Below, piece by piece: positions 43,600 through 51,730 of a DNA stretch of 64,000 bases; position 1 is the first letter of the stretch, and every line of letters begins with the position of its first letter. The notes beneath the pieces are model-generated. The model was not told the DNA's origin and did no database searches. It saw nothing but the letters and a program-made list of their open reading frames with translations. The DNA is from JBBWZH01 sp035544115. GTDB taxonomy: Bacteria; Actinomycetota; Actinomycetes; Mycobacteriales; CADCTP01. The position numbers were made by a program, and so were the translations under genes. The stretch covers positions 744,001 through 808,000 of the forward strand of contig OY970235.1 in NCBI GenBank assembly GCA_963714145.1. The letters are read 5' to 3'.

Positions 43600-44634
43600 T
43601 CAGGCCGAGTTGGCGACCGGGCTGACCGGGATCGCGGTCGACTCGCGGGCGACCAGGCGGCACGGGTGTACGTGCCGGCCGGGCGCCGGGTCGCCGTTGA
43701 TCGCGCCGAGCAACCGGTCGGCCGCGGCCCGGCCGAGGCCCTCCAGGTCCATGTCGATGGTGGTCAGCGGCGGCTGGCTGGCCAGCGCCATCACGTCCCA
43801 GTTGTCGAAGCCGACCAGCGCGACGTCGTCCGGCACCGTGCGGCCGGAGCCGCGCAGCGCGTCCGCGACGCCGCGGGCGATCTGGTCGCTGCCGCAGTAG
43901 ACCGCGTCGAAGCCGACCCGGTTGGCCAGCAGCATGCCGACCGCGTGCCGGCCCCAGGCCTCGCTCCACTCGCCGTACATCGGCGGCGCGGCCAGGGCGA
44001 GCCCGGCATCGGCCAGCCGGCCGACCGCGGCGTCGGCCCGGACCTTCGCCGAGTGGTGGTGCTCCGGGCCGGTCACGTGCGCGACCCGGGCCCGGCCGAC
44101 CGCGAGCAGGTGCTCGACGGCGAGCCGGGTGCCGCCCTCCTCGTCCGGCACCACCGAGCAGTCGGCCGGGTCGCTGGAGCTGATGAACGCGTACACCACG
44201 GGCACCGGCAGGTCGGCGCCGATCGGCCGCCGCTCGGCGCTGCGCCGGCCGGTGACGATGATCCCGTCCACCCGGCGGGCCAGCAGCGTCTGCAGGTAGT
44301 ACTGCTCGCGGATCGCGTCGTCCCGGCCGTCGCAGAGGAACACCGACATCTGGCCGGCGCCGAGGGCGTCCTCCACGCCGATCATCACCGGGATGCTGAA
44401 CCGGCCGATGGTGTCGGTGGTGATCATGCCGACGGTGTACGTCCGGCCGGTGTTCAGGCTGCGGGCCACCGCGTTCACCCGGAAGCCGAGCCGCTCGGCG
44501 GCGTCCCGCACCCGGGCCCGGGTCTCCGGCCGCAGCGAGCCGCGGGCGTTCAGCGCCTTGGACGCGGTGCCGACCGAGACGCCGGCCAGCGCCGCCACTT
44601 CCCTGATCGTTGCCGGCCGCCCCGGGTTTCCCAC
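43600..44634 (-). CDS. LacI-family transcriptional repressor
   Basis: 344 residues. The HTH/hinge ATIREVAALAGVSVGTASKALN is followed by a type I periplasmic-binding-like sugar domain (TVGMITTDTIGRFSIPVM, DALVGFDNWD-like DVALVGFDNWDVM). GTG 44634 is chosen with GGAGG 4 nt upstream; the longer frame to 44916 would run through the promoter of the divergent gene. It is divergent from the ABC transporter/GH127 operon, its likely target, and an operator-like palindrome lies at 44759-44772. Confidence 0.92.
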   Translation of the reverse strand: MGNPGRPATIREVAALAGVSVGTASKALNARGSLRPETRARVRDAAERLGFRVNAVARSLNTGRTYTVGMITTDTIGRFSIPVMIGVEDALGAGQMSVFLCDGRDDAIREQYYLQTLLARRVDGIIVTGRRSAERRPIGADLPVPVVYAFISSSDPADCSVVPDEEGGTRLAVEHLLAVGRARVAHVTGPEHHHSAKVRADAAVGRLADAGLALAAPPMYGEWSEAWGRHAVGMLLANRVGFDAVYCGSDQIARGVADALRGSGRTVPDDVALVGFDNWDVMALASQPPLTTIDMDLEGLGRAAADRLLGAINGDPAPGRHVHPCRLVARESTAIPVSPVANSA

Positions 44635-44726
44635 TTTCCCTCCAGTTTCCCCGCTTAGTCGCCGGGCCAGGATAGCGACCAGCTCCGCTATGGCCAACGT
44701 CTGGTAACGAGACCGAAACGACGGCC

Positions 44727-44772
44727 TTGACGCTGCGACCGGCTCCGGCCTACGGTACGGCAACCGTTTTCC
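44727..44772 (+). promoter_or_regulatory. Promoter and LacI-type operator of the ABC/GH127 operon
   Basis: TTGACG (44727-44732), an 18-bp spacer and TACGGT (44751-44756) form a promoter. GGCAACC|GTTTTCC (44759-44772) is an imperfect palindrome with the central CG and flanking A/T of LacI-family operators, placed where it would block the transcription start. Confidence 0.5.
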
Positions 44773-44819
44773 CGGCTTTGCCGAGAGACGTCCCGGTCTC
44801 CACTGCCCGAGGGAGTTCC

Positions 44820-46115
44820 ATGCCGCAGGGACGTTGCAGGTTCCGCTTGTTGGCGCTCGTCGCCGGCACCGCCGCGCTGCTCGCGGCGTGCCAGAGTGGC
44901 GGGTCGACGGCGACATCGTCAGACACCACGGCCACCGATGACGGCACCACGGTCACCATGTGGACCCGGGCGCCGACCGCGACCTTCACCCAGACGCTGA
45001 TCGACGCGTACAACAGCAGTCACAAGAACCAGGTGAAGCTGACCACCATCCCGGCCGACTCGTACCAGCAGAAGGTCGGCACCGCGGCCGGCGCCAAGCA
45101 ACTGCCCGACGTGCTCGCCTCGGACGTCGTCTACGCGCCGAACTACGCGGCCAAGGGCGTCTACCAGGATGTCACCGCACGGGTCGACAAACTGCCGTTC
45201 AAGGCCACGCTGGCGCCCGCGCACATGAAGGCGGCCACCTACAACGGCAAGGTGTTCGGTGTCCCGCACGACATCGACCTGTCCGCCGTGTTCTACAACA
45301 AGGTGCTGTTCACCAAGGCCGGGCTCGACCCGGAGAAGCCGCCGACCACGATGGAGGAGGTGCACGCCGACGCCAAGAAGATCAACGCGCTCGGCGGGGG
45401 CGTGCACGGCTACTTCTTCGGTGGCGCCTGCCCGGGCTGCCAGCTGTTCACCACCTGGCCGATGATCTGGGCGTCCGGCCAGACCGTGATCAACGAGCAG
45501 GGCACCGCGTCCACTGTGGACAACGACGCCGCGGCGAAGGTCTACGCGCTGTACCGGACGATGTACCAGGAGGGCCTGGTGCCGTCGGCGGCGAAGAACG
45601 AGAACGGGCCGACCTGGACGCAGGCCTTCCAGGACGGGAAGATCGGCATCCAGCCGCTCGGCGCGACCGTGCTGCAGTCCATCAAGGAAGGGCCGGACCT
45701 GCAGGTCGGCGTCGCGCCGATCCCCGGCCTGACCGGCGGCAGTTCCTCCTTCGTCGGCGGGGACGTGCTGGGCATCGGCGCGAACAGCAAGCACGCCGCG
45801 CAGGCCTGGGACTTCATCGCCTGGACGCTGTCGGAGGCCGCGCAGGTGGATGTGGTGGCCAAGAACAAGAACATCACCGTCCGCAGCGACCTGGCCGACA
45901 ACACCTACGCCAAGGCCGACCCGCGGCTGGGCGTCTTCAACAAGCTGGCCGGCGAGGGGCAGACCCCGATCTCGGTCAACTTCGGCAAGACGTACAACGA
46001 CCCGAACGGCCCGTGGACGGCGATGGTGACCGACGCGGTGTTCGGCTCCAGCGACCCGGCCACCGCGCTCAAGCAGCACAACCAGGCCGTCACCGATTCG
46101 CTCGCCAGCGGCTGA
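44820..46115 (+). CDS. ABC transporter sugar-binding lipoprotein
   Basis: 431 residues. The signal peptide has lipobox LLAAC (Cys about 25), then a class I/B sugar-binding fold: VTMWTRAPTATFTQTLIDAYN, ADSYQQKVGTAAGAKQLPDV, and GVPHDIDLSAVFYNKVLFTKAGLDP, typical of family-1 solute-binding proteins. It captures the sugar outside the membrane for the two permeases encoded next. ATG 44820 has GGGAG 4 nt upstream. No ATPase gene is in the locus, so a shared MsiK-like ATPase elsewhere is likely. GH127 downstream suggests an arabinofuranose-containing substrate. Confidence 0.92.
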   Translation: MPQGRCRFRLLALVAGTAALLAACQSGGSTATSSDTTATDDGTTVTMWTRAPTATFTQTLIDAYNSSHKNQVKLTTIPADSYQQKVGTAAGAKQLPDVLASDVVYAPNYAAKGVYQDVTARVDKLPFKATLAPAHMKAATYNGKVFGVPHDIDLSAVFYNKVLFTKAGLDPEKPPTTMEEVHADAKKINALGGGVHGYFFGGACPGCQLFTTWPMIWASGQTVINEQGTASTVDNDAAAKVYALYRTMYQEGLVPSAAKNENGPTWTQAFQDGKIGIQPLGATVLQSIKEGPDLQVGVAPIPGLTGGSSSFVGGDVLGIGANSKHAAQAWDFIAWTLSEAAQVDVVAKNKNITVRSDLADNTYAKADPRLGVFNKLAGEGQTPISVNFGKTYNDPNGPWTAMVTDAVFGSSDPATALKQHNQAVTDSLASG

Positions 46116-46126
46116 CCGGACGCCCG

Positions 46127-46160
46127 CCGCGGGGTGCCCCAGTTGACGGGCGCCCCGCGG
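46127..46160 (+). terminator. Intercistronic hairpin after the binding-protein gene
   Basis: CCGCGGGGTGCCC pairs with GGGCGCCCCGCGG (one T/G wobble) around an 8-nt loop, 11 bp past the stop. Such attenuators often keep the binding protein in excess over its permeases. Confidence 0.65.
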
Positions 46161-46235
46161 TCCGGTGCCGCCGCAGGGTAGGAGCGCGCCGGGTACGAGC
46201 GCGCAGGGGTTCGGGTGCAGGGGAGGAGGACCGCG

Positions 46236-47166
46236 GTGGTGTCCTCGGTGTCCGCGACAGTGGCCCGGCCGGTCCGGCCGGGCCGATCGGGGCCGGCACG
46301 CGTGTCGGCGCTGGCCCGGCGGCGCAGCCGGACCGGTGTGATCTACGTGCTGCCGATGGCGCTGATCGTGGCGGTGCTGTTCGTGGTGCCGCTCGGCCTG
46401 ATGGTGTGGATGTCGGTCAACCACTGGCCGCTGCTCGGCGCGTCCAAGCCGAACGGGGTGCACAACTACCGGGCGCTGGCCGACCCGCTGTTCTTGCGCG
46501 CGGTCGTGTTCACGCTCAAGTACACCGCGGTGACCACGGTCGTGCTCAGCCTGATCGCGTTCGGGCTCGCGCTGCTGGTGCAGGAGCGCCGGCCCGCCGT
46601 GGGCCTGTTCCGCACGGTCTTCTTCCTGCCGGCCGCGGTCGGCCTGGCGTCCACCAGCCTGCTGTTCTACAGCCTGTTCAACAACACCGGGTCGCCGCTG
46701 AACGCGGCGGTCCGGGTGCTGCACCTGGGCGCGGTGGACTGGCTGGGCAGCAACACCGGTGCCCTGCTCTCCGCGGTGGGCATGATCACCTGGCGGTTCG
46801 CCGGCTTCTACATGCTGATCCTGATGACCGGGCTGCAGAGCATCGACCAGACGGTCTACGAGGCGGCCCGCACCGACGGTGCCGGTCGCTGGCAGATCCT
46901 GCGGCACGTCACGCTGCCGCTGCTGCGGCCGACGATCGCGCTGATGATGGTGCTGCTCGGTGACCGGCTCGCTGCTCGCGTTCGACCAGTTCTTCATCCT
47001 CACCGGCGGCCGGCACGACACCGCGACGGTGGTCATCGACGTCTACCGGGAGGCGTTCCTGTCCCAGGACCTCGGCCGCGCCGCGGCCATCTCGGTGGTG
47101 ACGCTGGCCGTGCTGGTGGTCATCAACGGCGGCCAGCTCGCGGCGCTGCGCCGCGACGGCCGCTGA
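46236..47166 (+). pseudogene. ABC sugar permease gene with a +1 frameshift
   Basis: The first frame encodes a MalF/UgpA-like permease to about residue 240: GVIYVLPMALIVAVLFVVPL, the inner-membrane helices, and the EAA motif YEAARTDGAGRWQILRHVTLP. After LMMVLLG it becomes nonsense and runs on to 47375. The correct C-terminus (VTGSLLAFDQFFILTGG ... LAALRRDGR) continues in the +1 frame from about 46957 to 47166. One extra C in GTGCTGCTCGG explains the break. GTG 46236 follows GGGAGGAGG. The break could be a true mutation or a base-call error. Confidence 0.8.
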
Positions 47167-47182
47167 CCGGGAGGGCAGCGCG

Positions 47183-48013
47183 ATGGTCCACACGCGACAC
47201 AACCCGGTCGGTCGGGGCACCTACTACCTCGGCTCGGCGGCCCTCGCCGTGGTGTTCCTGTCCCCGATCGTCTGGACCGCGTACTCCTCGATCCACGGCC
47301 GGCAGGCGGCGGCCGGCGGCAGCGGCTGGGGCATCGACAACTACCGCCGGCTGGCCGACTACGGCCTCGGGCTGACCGCCTACCTGCGCAACACCGCGGT
47401 GGTCTCGCTGATCGCGGTTCTCGTCACGGTGACGACAACGACGCTGGGCGGGTACGCGGTGGCCCGGTTCTCCTTCCCGGGCAAGAACGTGCTGTTCCTG
47501 GTGACGCTGGCGATCCTGATGGTGCCGTACACCACGATCCTGATCCCGCTCTACGTGCTGCTCGGCTGGATCCAGCTGCAGAACTCGCTGCTCGGCCTGG
47601 GGCTGGTGCTGGCCATGTTCCAGCTGCCGTTCGGGCTGTTCATGATGCGCAACTCGTTCGAGGCGATCCCGATCGAGCTGGAGGAGGCGGCGCTGATCGA
47701 CGGCTGCACGCCGACCAGCGCGCTGCGGCACGTGCTGCTGCGGGCGGTGGCGCCGGGCATGGTCACCGTCGCCCTGTTCTCGTTCCTGGCGTCCTGGAAC
47801 GAGTTCGTCGCCCCGCTGATCTTCCTCACCGATGGCAGCAAGTTCACCCTGCCGCTGGCGCTGTTCAACCTGCAGTCCGGCAACCTCGGCTCGGTCGACT
47901 TCGGCGCGCTGCAGTCGGGCGTGGTCGCCGCCGCGGTGCCCAGCGTGGCGGTGTTCCTGCTGCTGCAGCGGTACTACGTGCGGGGCTTCACGGCCGGCGC
48001 GCTCAAGGGCTGA
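47183..48013 (+). CDS. ABC sugar transporter permease (MalG-like)
   Basis: 276 residues with six helices. AYSSIHG, RNTAVVSLIAVLVTVTTTTL and the EAA loop EAALIDGCTPTSALRHVLLR mark the second permease of CUT1 transporters. It starts 16 bp after the frameshifted permease and is followed 32 bp later by the GH127 gene, so all are one operon. It forms a heterodimer with the upstream permease, if that is functional. Confidence 0.92.
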   Translation: MVHTRHNPVGRGTYYLGSAALAVVFLSPIVWTAYSSIHGRQAAAGGSGWGIDNYRRLADYGLGLTAYLRNTAVVSLIAVLVTVTTTTLGGYAVARFSFPGKNVLFLVTLAILMVPYTTILIPLYVLLGWIQLQNSLLGLGLVLAMFQLPFGLFMMRNSFEAIPIELEEAALIDGCTPTSALRHVLLRAVAPGMVTVALFSFLASWNEFVAPLIFLTDGSKFTLPLALFNLQSGNLGSVDFGALQSGVVAAAVPSVAVFLLLQRYYVRGFTAGALKG

Positions 48014-48045
48014 CCATCCCGACCGACCACCGAGGAGCAACGTCG

Positions 48046-50133
48046 ATGAGCCACACCCAGTCCATTGTGGACGCCCCAGCGCAGCCGGTGCCGGCCGGCA
48101 CCGCCGGCCCGGTCGCGCCGACGGCGGCCGCGCTGGGGGCGCTGGCACCGCTCGGCCTGGGCGACGCCCAACTCGACCCGGCCGGGTTGCTGGGCAGCTG
48201 GCAGGCCCGTAACGCCGCGGCCACGCTGCCGCACTGCATCGAGCACCTGGAGACGTCCGGGGTGCTGGGCAACCTGCGGCGGACCGCGGCCCGGCTCGCC
48301 GACGGCGCCGGCCCGAACGCGGCCGGCTCGCGTGCCGGCCTCCCGGACGCCGGCGGCCCGGAGGCGGCTGGCCCGGACGGCACCACCCCGCTCACGGCCG
48401 GCCGGGAGGTCGGCTACGGCAGCATGTGGTTCTCCGACACCGATGTGTACAAGACGCTGGAAGCGATCGGCTGGGAACTGGCCCGCCCGGGCGGGGACCC
48501 CCAGCTGCGCCGGTTTCTGGCTGAGACGGTCGAGTTGCTCGCTCGCGCGCAAGGTACGGACGGCTACCTGAACTCGTACTTCACGCTGGTTCGGCCGGAG
48601 ATCCGGTTCCAGGAGCTGGACTGGAGCCATGAGCTCTACTGCGCCGGGCACCTGATCCAGGCGGCGGTCGCGGCCGCCCGGTCGGGCGCCAGCCCGGAAC
48701 TGGCGGCGATCGCGATCCGGTTCGCCGACCTGCTGGTGGAACGGTTCGGCGGCCCGGACGCGACCGGCACCTGCGGGCACCCGGAGATCGAGACCGCGCT
48801 GGTCGAGCTGTACCGGGTGACCGGGCACCGGCCCTACCTGGATCTGGCGGCGGCGTTCATCGAGCGACGCGGCGCGGGGACCCTCGGCGAGGGCCGGTTC
48901 GGCAGCCCGTACTTCCAGGACCACGTGCGGGTACGCGACGCGGTCGAGGGCACCGGGCACGCGGTCCGCCAGCTCTACCTGATGGCCAGCGCGGTCGACG
49001 TGGCCGTCGAGAACCGCGACGAGGAGCTGCTCGCCGCCACGGAACGCGTCTGGGCGGACATCTACGGCCGCAAGGTCTACCTGACCGGCGCGCACGGCTC
49101 CCGGCACCGCGACGAGGCGTACGGCGACCCGTACGAGCTGCCGCCGGACCGGGCGTACGGGGAGACCTGCGCGTCGATCGCCGGCTTCCACTGGAACTGG
49201 CGGCTGCTGCTGGCCACCGGCCGGGCCCGGTACGCCGAGGAGCTGGAACGCACGCTGCTCAACGCGATCGCGGGCGGGTCCGATGTGGAGGGTCGGCACT
49301 TCTTCTACTCGAACCCGCTGCAGATGCGCACCGGGCACGACGGCTCGGAGGACTCCCCGTCCCGCCGGCTGGCCTGGTACTCGTGCTCCTGCTGCCCGCC
49401 GAACCTGGCCCGCCTGATGGCATCGCTACAGGGGTACCTGGCGACCACCGACCCGACCGGCCTGCAGTTGCACCTGTTCGCCCCGGGCACGGTGCGCGCC
49501 GATCTCGGCGGCCCGGTCGAGCTGACCATCCGGACCGAGTACCCCTGGCAGGGACGGGTCGCGCTCACCGTGACCAGCGCGGCGGCCGGTCCGTGGACGC
49601 TCTCGGTGCGGGTGCCGCAGTGGTGCACCCGGTTCGCCGTCACCGTGGCCGGTGAGCCGGTCGAAGCCCCGGTCGAGGACGGGTACCTGCGGCTGCGCCG
49701 GGGCTGGGCGGCGTGGACCGAGGTGGTGGTCGAGTTCGACATGCCGGCCCGGCTGGTGGCGGCGCACCCGCGCGTGGACGCGATCCGCGGCAGCCTCGCG
49801 GTGGCCCGCGGCCCGCTGGTCTACTGCCTGGAGCAGGCCGACCTGCCGGCCGGCACGGTGCTGGAAGACGTGCTGCTCGACCCGGCCGGACCGATCACTG
49901 TGGACGGTGCGCCCGGCCCGGCCGGCGCGGTCATGCTCACCGTGCCGGCCGTCGTCGCCCCGCCCGCGACGGCCGAGCTGTACCAACCGCCGGCTGCCGC
50001 CCGGCCCGGGGCCGCCGTCCGGCTGCCCGCCATCCCGTACTTCCTCTGGGGCAACCGGGCCGGCGGCGCCATGCGGGTCTGGATCCCCACCGCCCCCACC
50101 GCCGCACCGGCGAATCAGGACACTGTTTCCTGA
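48046..50133 (+). CDS. GH127 family beta-L-arabinofuranosidase-like hydrolase
   Basis: 695 residues. The (alpha/alpha)6 barrel has GYGSMWFSDTDVYKTLEAIG and DWSHELYCAGHLIQAA. The active-site set of the Cys-dependent family is present: Glu373 and Cys375 in YGETCASI, and Cys447/449/450 in CSCCPPN, which bind Zn and provide the Cys nucleophile. A beta-sandwich C-terminus follows. There is no signal peptide, so it probably acts in the cytoplasm on imported arabino-oligosaccharides. About 45 variable Ala/Pro-rich residues interrupt the N-terminal part. It is the last gene of the LacI-controlled operon. Confidence 0.92.
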   Translation: MSHTQSIVDAPAQPVPAGTAGPVAPTAAALGALAPLGLGDAQLDPAGLLGSWQARNAAATLPHCIEHLETSGVLGNLRRTAARLADGAGPNAAGSRAGLPDAGGPEAAGPDGTTPLTAGREVGYGSMWFSDTDVYKTLEAIGWELARPGGDPQLRRFLAETVELLARAQGTDGYLNSYFTLVRPEIRFQELDWSHELYCAGHLIQAAVAAARSGASPELAAIAIRFADLLVERFGGPDATGTCGHPEIETALVELYRVTGHRPYLDLAAAFIERRGAGTLGEGRFGSPYFQDHVRVRDAVEGTGHAVRQLYLMASAVDVAVENRDEELLAATERVWADIYGRKVYLTGAHGSRHRDEAYGDPYELPPDRAYGETCASIAGFHWNWRLLLATGRARYAEELERTLLNAIAGGSDVEGRHFFYSNPLQMRTGHDGSEDSPSRRLAWYSCSCCPPNLARLMASLQGYLATTDPTGLQLHLFAPGTVRADLGGPVELTIRTEYPWQGRVALTVTSAAAGPWTLSVRVPQWCTRFAVTVAGEPVEAPVEDGYLRLRRGWAAWTEVVVEFDMPARLVAAHPRVDAIRGSLAVARGPLVYCLEQADLPAGTVLEDVLLDPAGPITVDGAPGPAGAVMLTVPAVVAPPATAELYQPPAAARPGAAVRLPAIPYFLWGNRAGGAMRVWIPTAPTAAPANQDTVS

Positions 50134-50167
50134 TTTTCCGGCGCCGGCCCGGCTTCCGGCGGCCGGA

Positions 50168-50296
50168 TCTCCTGCCGGTCGGGGCGCTCGGCTGGCCGGG
50201 CCTCCTGCTGGCCGGGCTCCCTGCCGGCCGGGTGCTCCGCTGGCCGGGCTCCCTGCCGGCGGGATCTCCTGTCGGCCGGGTGCTCCGCTGGCGGGG
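50168..50296. repeat. Tandem array of a 16-bp GC-rich unit at a convergent junction
   Basis: Units of 16 bp begin at 50201, 50217, 50233, 50249, 50265 and 50281, preceded by a 17-bp unit at 50184 and a 16-bp one at 50168. They follow the pattern CTCCCTGCCGGCCGGG alternating with TGCTCCGCTGGCCGGG. Its core resembles the 17-bp unit at 21.3 kb. It fills the gap between the 3' ends of the GH127 and propeller-protein genes. Confidence 0.8.
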
Positions 50297-50298
50297 GG

Positions 50299-51483
50299 TC
50301 AGACCGTGCTGAGGTGGGCCGGCTGGCCCGGGCGGCCGTGCTCGGTCCGGCCGTCGAGCGGGGCGCGGCCGTCCAGCGGGTCGCGGCCGGTCGGCGCCTC
50401 CCGGATGTGGTGGATGCGCCGGTCCGGACCCAGGAACACCACGTCGGCCAGGCCGTCCGCACCGAGTGCGACCGCCGGATCGGCGGCGGCCGGCGCGGTC
50501 GGGTACCCGGCGGTGAGGCCGACCGGTGCCCAGTCGCGCCCGCCCTGCCGGCGCCAGACCGAGATCCGCCCGGCCCGGGTGCGGCCGGCGAGCACCGAGA
50601 CGCCGGGACCGGTGGCCGTGGCCGGGGCGCCGGCCAGGTCGAAGCCCAGTTCGCGGCCCAGGTCGCGGACCTCGCTCAGGACGCCCGGCGTCTTCAGCGT
50701 CGCCGACCAGAGGTTGCCGTTCTCACCGCGCCAGACCACGCCGTCCGCGCCGACCGGAACCGGCCGGCCGGCCACCCGGGCTCCGGGCGCCCGGGTGGCA
50801 ATTCCGGGCACCCATTCCCGATCCAGCCAATCGGCGGCCAGCCAATCGGCAGCCGCCGAATCGGCTATGCCGGCGCCCCCGACCAGCCGCGGCGAACAGG
50901 TCCAGATATCGCCCCGGACACCGACCGCAAATAGCACCAGCCGGGCCTGCCGGCCGTTTTCACTCACCCCGAGTGAGGGCCGTTCGGCATTGTTCCCGTC
51001 CAGTTCCGTCCACTTGGCGGCCGGCCATCCGTCCGGGTCGGCAAAGTCCGGCCGGCAGCCGATCCGGATCCCGCCGGTGCCGTCCCGGAGCAGCACGACA
51101 GGTGGCGTCGCCGCCATTCGCCCGGACGCGATGACACTGCCCGATATCGACACTCCGGCGACCCGGAGGCTGCGCCACTGGCTCCACCCCTCGCCGGGAA
51201 CCAGGTACGCGTAACCCACCTGACCGCCCGGGCAACTGGCGAACACGGTCAGCAGCCCGGACGGTTCGAGGGCGTAGCCGACCCGGGTGCCCGGGACGAA
51301 GTACGGGTCGCTGCCGGGCCGGGCGGCGCCCACCGGCCGCCACCCGGTGAACGCCGAGATACCCGGTCTGACCTGCGAGTTCCCGTAGAGGCGACCATCG
51401 CCACCGATGGCCAGCACCTCCAGTCTCCGGTCGCCGTGCGCGAGCAGCGCGAGCCGGCTGTTCCACTGGCCGCCGATTGTCAT
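50299..51483 (-). CDS. Predicted beta-propeller (PLL-lectin-like) protein
   Basis: 394 residues with no signal peptide. Repeating segments of about 50 residues, each with a strand, a W or V-rich core and a G-D/G turn (LAIGGDGRLYGN, GADGVVWRGENGNLWS, ADVVFLGPDRRIHHI), suggest a five- to seven-bladed propeller like the PLL/tachylectin group. The binding partner is unknown. The C-terminal 35 residues are low complexity. It starts at ATG 51483, divergent from the LuxR-family regulator, which may control it. Confidence 0.7.
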   Translation of the reverse strand: MTIGGQWNSRLALLAHGDRRLEVLAIGGDGRLYGNSQVRPGISAFTGWRPVGAARPGSDPYFVPGTRVGYALEPSGLLTVFASCPGGQVGYAYLVPGEGWSQWRSLRVAGVSISGSVIASGRMAATPPVVLLRDGTGGIRIGCRPDFADPDGWPAAKWTELDGNNAERPSLGVSENGRQARLVLFAVGVRGDIWTCSPRLVGGAGIADSAAADWLAADWLDREWVPGIATRAPGARVAGRPVPVGADGVVWRGENGNLWSATLKTPGVLSEVRDLGRELGFDLAGAPATATGPGVSVLAGRTRAGRISVWRRQGGRDWAPVGLTAGYPTAPAAADPAVALGADGLADVVFLGPDRRIHHIREAPTGRDPLDGRAPLDGRTEHGRPGQPAHLSTV

Positions 51484-51730
51484 GGTCGTCCCCCGTCCGG
51501 TGGTGTGCCGCGGCGCCCGGCTGGGTCACAGCCGCCAGGAAACGCCGCCGGCCTGGCCCGATGGGCCCGCTGATCGGCCCGAACCGGCGACCCGCCCCCG
51601 CGCCCGCCGGTATACGGGAGAGGGCGCAGCCCGGCCGGTGAATACCGGCCCGAAAGGATATTTCCGGCCGGTACCCGCGACGCGCTGTGAAGAATGCACG
51701 GGCGCTGAGGGCGGCGGGTATCGTCGCGCC

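Noticed and set aside
46940..46975. Programmed ribosomal frameshift in the permease gene
   Set aside because: There is no slippery heptamer or downstream pseudoknot-like structure. A single-base insertion or sequencing error is simpler.
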